Assembly: GCA_038049695.1 (NCBI GenBank)
Contig: CP142461.1
Span: 23,319,001 to 23,383,000, forward strand
DNA length: 64,000 nucleotides
Direction: 5' to 3'
From: Cinnamomum chago
Taxonomy: Eukaryota > Streptophyta > Magnoliopsida > Laurales > Lauraceae
The notes under the pieces were generated by a model, which made no database searches, was not told where the DNA came from, and saw nothing but the letters and a program-made list of their open reading frames with translations. Shown here piece by piece: positions 22,284-32,850 of this stretch. The translations under genes were made by a program, and so were the position numbers. The number at the start of each line of letters is the position of its first letter. Position 1 is the first letter of the stretch.

Positions 22284-25200
22284 ATGCCTCCAAAAACCAG
22301 AAACGGTGGCGGAGGACCATCGACGTCTAAAAAAGCATCGTCCTTCCCGCTACGGGAGGAACCTGCGTTCCCACCATTCTTGCCGTCGCAACCAGCCCAG
22401 TCGGTTGTCCCGGAACCACCCCCCGACCTTCGTTCCGCTCTTCTTCCCCCTCCGGGGCCGATTGCGGCTCCTCCCGTCAGGCAGGAGGAACCAGAGGCCC
22501 CGCGCCAGAGGAGGTCTGGGGGGAGGTCGGGAGCCGCGTACGTGGAGGGCATAGTCCAATCGGCCTCTTCGTCTCGGCCCACGACTGCGCGCCCCCACCA
22601 CGATGACCGTCGAGGGGTCCCTCTCCATCCTGATGATCGATCACAAAGGGGTCCGGAGCAGAACGCCCCCACGCCGGATCTTCGGCGAAGGGGCAAAACC
22701 CCTATCAGGGCGACGTCCCACCGTCACTCTCGCGACGACGGCCAATCTCTCCATCATATCCGAGAAACGAGAAATGACGACCCCTTGCTTAAAGAGCTCG
22801 ATGCCCAGGACCAGGCTCTCCAAGATAAAGACGAGGTGATTCGTCGTCTAGAGGAGCGACTCGAGATGAATGAGAGGAAGTCTCGTGGTCCGCCTCCCCG
22901 GCGGAAGCAGACCCACCCGGGTAACCAAGATCTGAGGCATGCCCTCAACCACAGAAGGAGGTCTCACCGCGAGGAGGAAGGCTCGAGCAGCAGTCATCTG
23001 CCTAGTGGTCTCGGAGGAGCACGGCGCGAGCCGGAATCCCCGAGACTCGATGACCAGGCGGACCTCAAGGCGCAGTTGGACCACTATATCAAGCAGGAGG
23101 TCCAGGCCCGTTTGGCCGAGATCGGTCTCGCCCGAGACCAGACTGATGAGCATGAAGAGGACGATCAGGGCATGTCCCCCTTTTCGCAGGAAATTAAAAA
23201 TTTCTCTCTCCCCGAGAGATTTAACGTCCCAAGGTTCGTACTTTACGACGGGGCCTCAGACCCAGAGGCGCATCTGCGGCACTTCACTCAGCGGATGTCG
23301 GTCTGGGGGGACGTCGGTCTTTTAAACTGCAGGGTTTTCTCATCCAGTCTGGGAGACCTCCCTCTCCGGTGGTTCTGCGCACTCCCTCCCGGGTCGGTCT
23401 CAAGCTGGCGGCAGCTCCGGAGCTCTTTCCTTGAAAAGTTTCAAGCGCACCGCGTCATCCCGAAGACAGGTAGCAATCTCATTGCGATCCGGATGAAAGA
23501 CGGTGAGGGTATCACTGCCTTCGCCAGAAGATTCTGGACAATATACAGCCAGATTACCGACGCCAATGACGAAGTCGCCATCATGTGCTTCAGGGAGGGG
23601 TTACTCCCAGGAAATGAACTCCGCAGAGATCTAGTCCGAAACCCCGTGGCCACGATGAAAGCACTGATGGCAAGGGTAAAGCAGTACATTGAGCAGGAAG
23701 AAGACGAGGCCCATGGCACAGAGCGGTTCGGATTCCCGAAGAAACACCAGGCCTCCACCAAGGAAGAAACATTCCCCCGACCGAGGTCGGATAAAAGGAG
23801 GCCCGCCCGCTCTTTCTCGATCGCCTCGGACAGCAGCAAGAGGCCGAGGTCACAGTCCGCCAAGCCTGCCAACGATCCTTACAAGGCTATCAGTGTTGTG
23901 TTTAAGGAGCCTATTTATAGACTCCTGAACAAAATCAAGGCAGAGCCATACTTCCAGTGGCCTCGGCCGATGACAGGCGATCCATCCATCCGAGACCAGA
24001 ACAAGCGATGCTCCTATCACAAGCAGCACGGGCACATGACCGAAGACTGCTTTGCGTTGAAGTCCCATCTCGAAAAGCTCGTCCATGACGGACACCTCCA
24101 GGAGTATATCAAACAGGAGGAAAGGGTCCAGCGAGCACAGCAGCGCACTCGACCCAGTGATGACCATGAGAGCGATGAGCCGGCGGGTACCATCAATGTC
24201 ATCCACCTAGCACCCGCCCCAGGCAGGGGAAGCGCCCAGGCTCGGTCAGACGCCAGGAGAGCTGCCCATGGCAAGCAGGTGATGTCGGCAGAGTGGGAGA
24301 GCGCCTCGAAGAGGCGTAAGAGAGAAAAGCCCAAGATTTGGTTCTCGGATGAGGATCTGAAGGGAGTCGAGCTCCCCCACAATGACGCCCTCATCCTCAC
24401 CCTGCGGCTGAACAATTACACTACCAAGCGCGTCCTTGTGGACCCAGGGAGCTCCACCGAGATTGTGTACTATAGCTGTTTCAAACAGCTCGGCCTGCCC
24501 GAATCCGCCCTGCGGGAGGCCCACGTCCCCTTGATAGGGTTTAGTGCCCAGCCGGTGTACCCCAAAGGCAGGATCTCACTTGAAGTCCGGATCGGAGGCG
24601 CAGCAAAAGTAGCAGACTTTATGGTGATAGACGCGCCGTCCCCCTACAATGTGATATTGGGACGAAGTTGGCTGCACGCCATGGAGGCAGTGCCATCCAC
24701 CCTTCATCAGAAACTCAAGTTTCCATTGGAGAAGCCTGGAGGAACGATCGAAATAGTGACTGTGTGCGGAAACCAACAGATGGCCCGAGAATGTCTCGTG
24801 GTCGTAGCACCTGGAGAAGAGGAACCGAGACGAGTGCACATGGCCGAGCTCGAAGCCGAGATCGAGGATGTCGGGCGGACAGCAGGGCAGAAAAGCATAG
24901 AAGATCTCACCGAGGTCAGGATCAATCCTGAAGATCCGGAGCGCTACTTCCTGCTGGGTAGCCAGCTCCCTGACGCTGAAAAGGCCGAATTGCTGGACTT
25001 CCTACTCCTAAACAAAGATATCTTCGCGTGGACTCCTTACGAGATGCCCGGGATTGACCCCGAGGTCATATGTCACAAGCTAAACGTGGACCCCGGACAC
25101 AAGCCCGTAGTGCAGAAGGCTCGCAGAACGGGGATCCCACAGACAGAGGCGATTATAGAGGAGGTGGAGAAGCTCCTCGAGGCTGGGGCAATCCGCGAGG

Positions 25201-28196
25201 TGCACTATCCCCAGTGGCTAGCCAACACAGTGGTTGTAAAGAAGAAGAGCGGCAAGTGGAGGGTCTGTGTAGACTTCACCGACCTTAACAAAGCTTGCCC
25301 CAAAGATAGCTTCCCGCTCCCAAAGATCGACCAGATGATCGACGCCACCTCGGGGCATGACAGAATGAGCTTCTTGGACGCCTACCGAGGTTACCATCAG
25401 ATCCCCCTGCACAGATCTGATGAGGAAAAAACTGCGTTTATCACACCTCGGGGCATCTACTGTTACAAGGTGATGCCCTTCGGGCTGAAGAACGCCGGAG
25501 CGACATATCAGAGGCTGGTCACTAGGATGTTCCGAGATCAGCTCGGAAAGACGATGGAGGTCTATATTGACGACATGGTAGTCAAGTCCAAGGAGTCGCA
25601 GGGCCACCTACCAGACCTGCGCCAAACATTTGCCATCCTCCGAAAGTTCCAGCTCAAACTCAATGCCTCGAAGTGTGCATTTGGCGTCGGCTCCGGCAAA
25701 TTCCTGGGGAGCCTGGTGACACGGAGAGGGATTGAGGCCAATCCGGAGCAGATCGCGGCCATACAGGCTATCCAAAGCCCCACCTCGGTCAAGCAGGTCC
25801 AGAGACTGACGGGGATGGCCGCTGCACTCAATCGCTTCATCAGCCGCGCCTCAGACAAGTGCCGTCCATTCTTTCAGCTACTGAAGAAGAGTTCCAAGTT
25901 CCAATGGACTCCAGAATGCGATTTGGCACTAGAGACGCTCAAAAGGTACCTCTCCTCACCACCTCTACTGTCCACTCCGTCGCAAGACGATTTTCTCTAT
26001 CTCTATCTTGCAGTCTCGGACCATGCGGTGAGCTCGGTGCTGGTTCGAGAAAGCGACAAGCAACAGTACCCCATCTATTACACCAGCAAAACCCTGCTCG
26101 ATGCCGAGACCAGATATCTACCTCTTGAAAAGCTAGCACTAGCACTGCTCAGCGCCTCTCGCAAGCTCTCCCATTACTTCCAGACTCACACGGTGGTAGT
26201 CATCACGGAATTCCCGCTCAAGTCCCTCTTCCGCAAGGCGGACTTTTTTGGCCGAATCTCCAAGTGGGCCGTGGAATTGGGTCAGTTCGACATCAAGTAT
26301 CAGCCCAGAACGGCAATCAAGGCACAGGTCCTGGCAGACTTCGTCGTCGAATTCACCTCTCCTAGTTCGGCACCAACCTCGCTCGATACCGAACTGGGGG
26401 ACTCCAAGGGCAGCAATGAAGGTAACACCAAGACTGAGGAAGACCAATCCTGGGAAAAATTTCTGGAGTCAGCCTGGAAAATCTTCGTTGACGGATCGTC
26501 TACATCCAAGAGGGCAGGCGCCGGCGTCGTCCTCCAATCCCCAGAAGGGTTAGTCATAGAGCAAGCACTAACCCTCAACTTCAAAGCATCAAACAATGAA
26601 GCAGAATATGAAGCACTGATCGCTGGCCTCGGCAGTGCGAGAATACTGGGGGCAGGGAGGGTGGTGGTCTTCAGCGACTCCCAGTTGGTGACGAGCCAGC
26701 TGAGCGGGGCCTACCAAGCCAGAGACGAAAGAATGGTGGCCTATCTAGCCCATACCAGGCAGCTCCTCTCCCAGTTTGAAAAGGTTGAAGTCAGGCAAGT
26801 TGGTAGGGAGTTCAATCGCCATGCAGACGCCCTGGCAAGCTTGGCCTCGGCTGTAGAAGCTGGAAAAAGTAGAACAGTTGATGTAGGGACGTTGGAGAAG
26901 CCGAGCATAGAGCTCCTCCCAGTTCGGCCAGTTCTGTGCACTGACCTCGGTCCGAGCTGGATGGACCCAATCATGACGTTCCTGAGAGAGGACAAGCTCC
27001 CAGAAGACAAGAACGAAGCCCACAAGGTCAGGATGAAGGCAGCTCACTTTTGGCTATCTCCAGATGAGAAGCTCTACAGAAAATCCTACTCCGGACCATA
27101 TCTCCAGTGCGTTCATCCTAGCAAGGTAGAGGATTTTCTATTTGAGATCCACGAGGGAATCTGTGGAAGCCACATCGGGGGAAGATCGCTGGCCTACAGA
27201 GCTATTAGCCAGGGCTACTGGTGGCCATACATGCAGAAGGATGCCCAGATCTATGCCAGGAAATGTGAGAAATGCCAAAAGTTTTCCCATTCCCTCCACC
27301 AGCCAGCTCAGGACCTGAGCCCGATCTCCAGTCCATGGCCCTTTGCTCAGTGGGGGCTGGACATCGTCGGACCTCTCCACCGAACTCCGGGAAACAAAAG
27401 ATGGCTAATGGTGGGCACCGATTACTTCACAAAATGGATTGAGGCAGAGGCCTTATCCTCCATCACCGAGCTTGACACAAAGAATTTTGTGTGGAAAAAC
27501 ATCGTCACACGGTTTGGGATCCCCAGAGCTCTGGTCTCGGACAACGGAACCCAATTCGATTCAAAATTCTTGAAAAGCTTTTGTCAGGAGCTCGGCATCA
27601 GAAACCTCTATGCGACTCCGGCCTATCCGCAGAGCAATGGGCAAGCAGAGATCTCGAACAAAGTAGTTCTGGAGGGGCTGAAGAAAAGGCTTGATAAAGC
27701 TAAAGGCAGATGGACGGAGGAATTGCCAAATGTCCTCTGGGCATACAGAACCACCCCGAGACGATCCACTTCGGCCACCCCTTTTTCGTTGGCCTACGGA
27801 ATGGAGGCAGTAATTCCCCTTGAAGTCGGCCTCCCGACCTTAAGAACAAATCTCTTCGATCAAGGGCAGAACGAGATGAACCTCACCAGAGAACTTGACC
27901 TCGCCGAGGAACGAAGGGAAGCAGCATCCGTACGTCTGGCCGCCTATCAGCAGCAGCTTTCCCGAGGGTATAATCAAAAGGTCAAAGAGAGGAGGTTCTC
28001 GGTTGGAGAACTGGTCCTGAAAAAAGCGCTCCCCGCGGATAGAGACCCCAATGATGGCAAGCTGGCACCAAACTGGCTCGGCCCCTACAAAGTAGTCTCC
28101 ATCTCGGGCAGGTCGGCATACAGACTAGAAGGGATGGACGGCAAGGAATTGCCCCGGCCATGGAACGCTGCCCACTTAAAGAAATATTATTTCTAG
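22284..28196 (+). CDS. gag-pol: Gag-Pol polyprotein of Tat element A (intact, 1,970 residues)
   Basis: One open frame from the ATG 32 bp after the primer site, no frameshift or intron. Domains by residue: basic, Pro/Arg-rich N-terminus (1-190); coiled segment (190-300); Retrotrans_gag core (about 315-470, LRWFCALPPGSVSSWRQL); zinc-binding CSYHKQHGHMTEDC (about 576); aspartic protease with LVDPGSS (about 715); reverse transcriptase (930-1130) with active site YIDDM (about 1093); its own RNase H region (1210-1355); a second, archaeal-like RNase H (1395-1525: FVDGSS, NNEAEYEAL, FSDSQLV, RHADAL); integrase HHCC zinc finger (1618-1665, KCEKCQ); DDE core (LDIVGP, SDNGTQF, then Glu about 35 residues on); and a C-terminal GPY-like WLGPYKV. 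The second RNase H is a mark of the plant Tat lineage. The products would assemble particles, copy the RNA and integrate the DNA. Confidence 0.96.
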   Translation: MPPKTRNGGGGPSTSKKASSFPLREEPAFPPFLPSQPAQSVVPEPPPDLRSALLPPPGPIAAPPVRQEEPEAPRQRRSGGRSGAAYVEGIVQSASSSRPTTARPHHDDRRGVPLHPDDRSQRGPEQNAPTPDLRRRGKTPIRATSHRHSRDDGQSLHHIRETRNDDPLLKELDAQDQALQDKDEVIRRLEERLEMNERKSRGPPPRRKQTHPGNQDLRHALNHRRRSHREEEGSSSSHLPSGLGGARREPESPRLDDQADLKAQLDHYIKQEVQARLAEIGLARDQTDEHEEDDQGMSPFSQEIKNFSLPERFNVPRFVLYDGASDPEAHLRHFTQRMSVWGDVGLLNCRVFSSSLGDLPLRWFCALPPGSVSSWRQLRSSFLEKFQAHRVIPKTGSNLIAIRMKDGEGITAFARRFWTIYSQITDANDEVAIMCFREGLLPGNELRRDLVRNPVATMKALMARVKQYIEQEEDEAHGTERFGFPKKHQASTKEETFPRPRSDKRRPARSFSIASDSSKRPRSQSAKPANDPYKAISVVFKEPIYRLLNKIKAEPYFQWPRPMTGDPSIRDQNKRCSYHKQHGHMTEDCFALKSHLEKLVHDGHLQEYIKQEERVQRAQQRTRPSDDHESDEPAGTINVIHLAPAPGRGSAQARSDARRAAHGKQVMSAEWESASKRRKREKPKIWFSDEDLKGVELPHNDALILTLRLNNYTTKRVLVDPGSSTEIVYYSCFKQLGLPESALREAHVPLIGFSAQPVYPKGRISLEVRIGGAAKVADFMVIDAPSPYNVILGRSWLHAMEAVPSTLHQKLKFPLEKPGGTIEIVTVCGNQQMARECLVVVAPGEEEPRRVHMAELEAEIEDVGRTAGQKSIEDLTEVRINPEDPERYFLLGSQLPDAEKAELLDFLLLNKDIFAWTPYEMPGIDPEVICHKLNVDPGHKPVVQKARRTGIPQTEAIIEEVEKLLEAGAIREVHYPQWLANTVVVKKKSGKWRVCVDFTDLNKACPKDSFPLPKIDQMIDATSGHDRMSFLDAYRGYHQIPLHRSDEEKTAFITPRGIYCYKVMPFGLKNAGATYQRLVTRMFRDQLGKTMEVYIDDMVVKSKESQGHLPDLRQTFAILRKFQLKLNASKCAFGVGSGKFLGSLVTRRGIEANPEQIAAIQAIQSPTSVKQVQRLTGMAAALNRFISRASDKCRPFFQLLKKSSKFQWTPECDLALETLKRYLSSPPLLSTPSQDDFLYLYLAVSDHAVSSVLVRESDKQQYPIYYTSKTLLDAETRYLPLEKLALALLSASRKLSHYFQTHTVVVITEFPLKSLFRKADFFGRISKWAVELGQFDIKYQPRTAIKAQVLADFVVEFTSPSSAPTSLDTELGDSKGSNEGNTKTEEDQSWEKFLESAWKIFVDGSSTSKRAGAGVVLQSPEGLVIEQALTLNFKASNNEAEYEALIAGLGSARILGAGRVVVFSDSQLVTSQLSGAYQARDERMVAYLAHTRQLLSQFEKVEVRQVGREFNRHADALASLASAVEAGKSRTVDVGTLEKPSIELLPVRPVLCTDLGPSWMDPIMTFLREDKLPEDKNEAHKVRMKAAHFWLSPDEKLYRKSYSGPYLQCVHPSKVEDFLFEIHEGICGSHIGGRSLAYRAISQGYWWPYMQKDAQIYARKCEKCQKFSHSLHQPAQDLSPISSPWPFAQWGLDIVGPLHRTPGNKRWLMVGTDYFTKWIEAEALSSITELDTKNFVWKNIVTRFGIPRALVSDNGTQFDSKFLKSFCQELGIRNLYATPAYPQSNGQAEISNKVVLEGLKKRLDKAKGRWTEELPNVLWAYRTTPRRSTSATPFSLAYGMEAVIPLEVGLPTLRTNLFDQGQNEMNLTRELDLAEERREAASVRLAAYQQQLSRGYNQKVKERRFSVGELVLKKALPADRDPNDGKLAPNWLGPYKVVSISGRSAYRLEGMDGKELPRPWNAAHLKKYYF

Positions 28197-28265
28197 TTGT
28201 ATTCGAGATGTTTGATCAATAAAGAAGAACCTTTTGACACAGATTTGCCTTGAATTTCTTCGATC

Positions 28266-28540
28266 CCCGCAAGGATCCGGCCCTCGCGCCATCCTCTTCG
28301 AGTTCGGTCGTAGGACCAACTCCGCAAGGATCCGGCCCTCGCGCCATCCTCTTCGAGTTCGGTCGTAGGACCAACTCCGCAAGGATCCGGCCCTCGCGCC
28401 ATCCTCTTCGAGTTCGGTCGTAGGACCAACTCCGCAAGGATCCGGCCCTCGCGCCATCCTCTTTGAGTTCGGTCGTAGGACCAACTCCGCAAGGATCCGG
28501 CCCTCGCGCCACCCTACACGAGTTCGGTTGCAGGGCCAAC
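28266..28540 (+). repeat. Five 55-bp tandem repeats in the element A 3' region
   Basis: Units start at 28266, 28321, 28376, 28431 and 28486, each close to CCGCAAGGATCCGGCCCTCG plus CGCCATCCTCTTCGAGTTCG and a GGACCAAC end. The middle copies are almost identical and the last is diverged. They sit about 70 bp after the gag-pol stop. Element B has a related but collapsed version at about 49550-49630. Confidence 0.95.
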
Positions 28541-28999
28541 TGACCAAGAGGCGTCCTCTGCGGCGTCTGACCGCGGAACTCGGCCTACCCTAGGGTCTCA
28601 CCTAGACCGTGGGAGCACGGCCTCAGCTGAACCCCGGCATGTAAGTCGGGGGCTCGCCACCATTTCACCCTGGGAACCTCCCCCTCAAAGACATGCCATT
28701 AAGGCCTAACCCTCGGTCAAACGACAGCATGACTCGCTTACTCGCTGAAATTCAAAAGTAGGAAAGGGACAACCTAGTCTTCCGAGACTGGAAAAGGTCT
28801 GCCCGAGGCAGGCCCCTCCTACCGACCTCATCCACTTTGGACAACACCTCACATCAGAGCATCCACAGACCGTTGCAAAAGAAGAGAAACAGCAAGATTG
28901 AAAAAGAACTTCTTTTCATTAATCAGGAAGTACGATTACATGATCTCTGTGCACTTAAAGAAGAAAAATTACATCGAAGAATAGAGAAAATTCCTAAGT
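28541..28999. other. Element A spacer between repeats and antisense gene
   Basis: GC-rich, no recognisable gene; it should contain the 3' ends of both the gag-pol-side sequence and the antisense gene transcript. I could not pick out a convincing polyadenylation signal pair. Confidence 0.4.
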
Positions 29000-31468
29000 C
29001 TACTCCTTGGACACCTCCTTATGGGTCTCCGACTCTGGAGGTGCAGAGGAAATGGGGGGATCACAAGCAGATGAAGGAGCTGCAGCAAGAGTCTCGGCCA
29101 CCGGGACGACGGCAGGAGTCGGAGAAAGAAGAGGAGCGCCTTCAGCTTCGGCCGGGGTCAGAGGAGGAAGAGGAGTGCCTTGGACTTCGGCAGAGGTCGG
29201 GGGCGGAGGAGGAGCGATGGGGGCATCGGCCGGAGCCTCGGAAGGGTTGGAGCCTGGCTCTGGCTCTGAACCCACTGCTGCAGGTCGGAACTGAGGAAGA
29301 TCCGAGAAGATGGGATGGTCCTCAGAGACCCCATATTTGAGCAGGGCCGCCTTGCACCCCATCTCGTACAGCACTGAGCTCAGATTTGTGATCTGAGACG
29401 CGTAATCCTCCGAGGCCCAATCCACCCCGTCCTGGTAAGCCTTTGTAGCCTGATCTCGCAGGATGGATTCGGCCTCGGATCTCTCCTTCTTGGAGGCCTC
29501 AAGCTCAGCCTCTTTCTTGGCCAGCTCGCCTTGCTTCTCGGCAACCTCGGCATCTTTCTTCGCGAGCTCGGCCCCCCTCTCGACGAGCTCAACCTCCAGC
29601 CGGGCCGCCCTCCTCGCCTTCTCGTCCGCGGCGCTCCTCAGGTTGTTGTTCTCGCCCCGCAACTTAATGATCTCAGCCTTCGCTGCTTGCTGATCCGTTG
29701 CGTGTTGGGCGATTTTCTCCCCCACCTTCTTGAGTTCGGCTGCGCTGGCCTCCAGCGCACTCCCCAGCTTCCTCTTCTCCTTCTCAAGCCCATCAATCTG
29801 GGCAGCTCTTTCCGCCTCCCTCTCCATCAGTACTTGGAGCCTCTGCGCGTTCTGTGAAAAGAATAGAAACGGTGAGTAGGTTGGATCGGGTGACTAAGAA
29901 GTGAAAATTTTAGAAAATAGGGGAGAAAAGCTACCTCGAGCGACGCCCTCAAGGTATGATGGATTAAGTTCGGAGACCGGATTTTCCTGTGCTTCTCCAT
30001 ATCCTGGGGGAGGGCGCATCCCCGGGCGAGAGCCATGACCGACTCCCAGCTCGTCCCCAGCTGCACCCCCACCGTCATCCGCTCGTTGGGGTTGAGGTCG
30101 AAGTTGGGCCTCCAAGGAGCTGGCGTGGACTGCTGGGACTGCGGTTCCGCCGACGGATGCCTCCCCTCCGCGCTCGACAGACGGGGCCTCTTCTCGGGAG
30201 GGGGCCTCTCGCCCTCCTTTCCGGCAGCGGCAGACCGAGGCCGGGCTTCCTTCTGCAGCGGAGGAGGCGGAGTCTCCTTCCCGGGGTCCACCACCCGCGG
30301 CCTGCTTTCTCGGAGCGGACGAGGGTCCTTCGTCTGCCGAGCGGCCACGGAAGACTCCCCCGACTTCCCCTTCGAAGGCTTGGCCGAAGAAGCGCCTGCC
30401 GCGCCCGACGAGCTAGAAAAGGCGGCGGGGGCGGATCCCTGGGCGGCACCTGCACCACTGGGGACGTTCTTGAGGGCTTCCGGGGCCATACCTCCAAAAA
30501 TCAGGGCCCCCAGGTTCTTCAAGGGTGGGCGCGGCCGCTCCATTTCCTCTTCCTCTGCTTCTCCTCGGTCTCGGGGAGGACTGTCACCGATGACTATCGG
30601 GTCCCGAGGATCCGTGGCTTGACCGTCTGTCTCGGCAGGGTCGGGTCCGACTTCCCCTGGCGGAGCAAGAGGAATCTCGGCAGCCTTCCTGGTGTAAGAC
30701 TGATACCGAGGTTTGTACCCCAGCAAGGAGAAGGCGGCTCGGTCGTAATGGCCGTGGTAGCGCTCAATCTTCTCTAGCCACGCGTCGTTGCGCTTCCACT
30801 TGTCGAAACCGGCCTCTCTCCTCCTCTTCTGAATGCCTACACGGAAAAATGGGCAAGGACATCAGTTCGGCATAATAGCAGGCAAAGGCAAGATAAGCTT
30901 AAACCTAGAAGGGTGGGCATTTACTAGGGGGTGTCCCTGGTTTTCGTGGGACCTGGATCCTCCGGTCCTCCTCGGTCTCGGTCCCCCTGAACTCCCAGTT
31001 TCCCGAGATCAAAAAGCGGTCATCTCCGGCGTATTTGGTGGAGTCCTCCAGGGCATTCACCAAGGGACGGCGCCTGGCCTTGACCCGAAGGTAGTAAGCG
31101 TCCTCGACCCCCGCGGCCTTGCAGATATCGTAGACATCTTCTAAATCATGTACGCCGAGACCGATGTCCAAGATCCAGTTCAGCTGGGCCACGCCCATTA
31201 TTATTTTGAAGCCGTTCGGCATTAGCTGGAAGGGGCAGAGGTTCCACGCGTGGAGACAGGACCGGAGGAGTGGGTGGATGGGGAATCTTACCCCCCCTTC
31301 GCACACAGCCAGCAAAGGGAAGGGCATCCATTCCTTATAGGTGACGAAACCCTTGACGGAGCCCTGGAAGACAAAGGGTTTCACCAGGACATCCTCTGGG
31401 ATCCTAAAGTTCTCCCTAAAAGCCTCTAGGGCTGCAGGGCCCTCTACCCAGTGGCTGTATATTCCCAT
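29000..31468 (-). CDS. Antisense accessory gene of element A: gypsy-type 'transposase'-domain protein with coiled-coil, three exons
   Basis: Minus-strand exons 31468-30925, 30836-29935 and 29851-29000, joined by introns with GTAAAT/TGTAG and GTAGCT/CACAG borders. The phases agree (1, then 0), giving about 765 codons with no stop. Exon 1 (MGIYSHWVEGPAALEAF, VRFPIHPLLRSCLHAW, LMPNGFKIIMGVAQLNWIL) resembles the plant 'putative gypsy-type transposon' domain (Pfam Transposase_28). Exon 2 opens with a basic stretch (IQKRRREAGFDKWKRNDAWL), then is Pro/Ser/Glu-rich and disordered. Exon 3 is a long Ala/Glu/Lys coiled coil (ELAKKEAELEASKKERSEAE) with a Pro/Ala tail. It has no known catalytic motif and its function is unknown. 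It is transcribed towards gag-pol from near the 3' LTR. Exons are predicted from conserved borders and from the matching structure in element B. Confidence 0.8.
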
Positions 31469-31766
31469 TTTCTTGAAACAGAAGAGAAGGAAGAAATAGA
31501 AGAAAGGGAACGAAGGCTAGGAGGGCCTAAGGGATTAGGAATCTCAGAAATCGCAGAAGAAGGAGAAATACAGAAAGGAGATGAAGGCAAGAAGCATAAC
31601 TCACAGAAAAAGCAAAGAGGACTGCAGAAGACGGAAGGGCAAGGAACGGGAAGCAGAGGTCGAAGAGTCTCCGAGTTCGGCGATCTTCTGGGTTGAACAA
31701 AGTTGCAGCAGAGTCTCCTTCAAACTAACAGCTAGGGTAAACGAAGAAGAAAGAGGAGCGGGCCCC

Positions 31767-31776
31767 TTTTTATAAA
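31767..31776 (-). promoter_or_regulatory. TATA box for the antisense gene of element A
   Basis: TTTATAAAAA on the minus strand, about 300 bases upstream of the proposed ATG at 31468, in an otherwise GC-rich context. Element B has CTATAAGA at the corresponding place. Confidence 0.6.
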
Positions 31777-32082
31777 GGAGCGGCCCCTCTTGATTACCGC
31801 ATGCCGCGTCGCTTCGACTTCGGTGTCCTACCAGACAGAAGGCTCCACGTGGCGGAGACGATAAGTATTCCGCCATGCCTCTGGTACGACATTAATCGCC
31901 TCGGGTATGCGAAACGGCGCTCTCCGTATCCGCTGTGGCAGGGCAATCATGACGCCCTATTTATTGCCTAGGGCAGGTGAAGAGGCGCCATAATGAGGAT
32001 ATTCCTAAGGCGGGATACGAAAAGACAGCCCCGTCACATCCAAGTCTTAGCTCCCGACCTCGGAGAAAGCCCGAGGTCAGGG

Positions 32083-32096
32083 AGCTAGGGGGCAAT
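32083..32096 (+). promoter_or_regulatory. Polypurine tract of element A
   Basis: AGCTAGGGGGCAAT directly precedes the 3' LTR. The same sequence precedes the 3' LTR of element B (53293-53306). It primes plus-strand DNA synthesis. Confidence 0.75.
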
Positions 32097-32777
32097 TGTG
32101 TGGGGTCATTCCGTGATCATGAAATTAAACGGGGCCACCACCCAGTCTCGGTAACCCGTGATCTCGGTGCCGCCGAGTTCGGCTGCATCGCCGTCTCGGG
32201 CAATTATGGAGCGGGCCCCAGTAATTGCGTCACGAGTCCCAAACTTCGGTCTCAGCCTCGACCGAGCTCGGCCTCCTTTCATTCAATCATAAATGCCGCC
32301 ATTAATGCACTGCCAAATCAGGATCGGCGGTCTGACAACAGAATGGGCTCCGGACCTACGCAAGGAGCACGCCATATCTACAATCATATCCATAGGCGAG
32401 GAGGGCTGGTCCGATGGGACGTCCCCTTTTTACCTACCCCCACTCAGGAGATGAGAGTACGCTCAGATGGGACTCCTGTCTCCTCAGAAAGACAGTCCAA
32501 TGATGACTTCTCCACCTATATATTGCATGAGAGAATCCATGAAAGGTACGCACACGCATAATCTCTCCCTCCCAGAACTCTTTCTCTCCATTCTCTCAGT
32601 CCCTGCACTAACTTAACCGTCGGAGGGCCTTCGGCTACCCACAGCCAGGGTCTCTGACCGTTGTTCTTTTCCTTTCAGGTCATTGGAGGCTCGATCCATT
32701 TCCCTTACCTCCCTCAAAACCTTACATCAGGAGCTTAATCCTCCATTAACTAAGTCCGTAATTTTTAGGCACTTACA
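32097..32777 (+). repeat. 3' LTR of element A
   Basis: 681 bp, matches the 5' LTR at all but four positions; followed by the GTCAT target duplication. Confidence 0.95.
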
Positions 32778-32850
32778 GTCATAATGCTTCATCACTGAAA
32801 TGTTTACATATGTCATTTAGTTTACAACTTCCATTTTTCAAATTTTTCAG

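Larger units (their letters stand above)
21552..32777 (+). mobile_element. Element A: complete Tat-lineage Ty3/gypsy retrotransposon (11,226 bp)
   Basis: Two 681-bp LTRs (21552-22232, 32097-32777) beginning TGTGTGGGG and ending GGCACTTACA, flanked by the perfect duplication GTCAT (21547-21551, 32778-32782). Between them lie a primer binding site, a single uninterrupted gag-pol frame, five 55-bp tandem repeats, a three-exon antisense gene, a TATA box for that gene, and a polypurine tract. I count four LTR differences, all transitions (about 0.6%). At a commonly used plant rate of 1.3e-8 per site per year that gives roughly 0.2 million years. It sits in an intron of the bHLH gene, same strand. 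Dual RNase H and the antisense gene point to the Tat lineage. It appears potentially autonomous. Confidence 0.95.

Noticed and set aside
22220..27380. Minus-strand open frames across gag-pol
   Set aside because: Shadows of a 1,970-residue plus-strand polyprotein with clear domains.
28266..28540. CRISPR-like array
   Set aside because: Units are contiguous 55-mers without unique spacers and lie in a plant retrotransposon.
29007..30777. Long plus-strand open frames opposite the element A antisense gene
   Set aside because: GC-rich shadows of the minus-strand exons. They lack homology, conserved splice sites or matching structure in element B.
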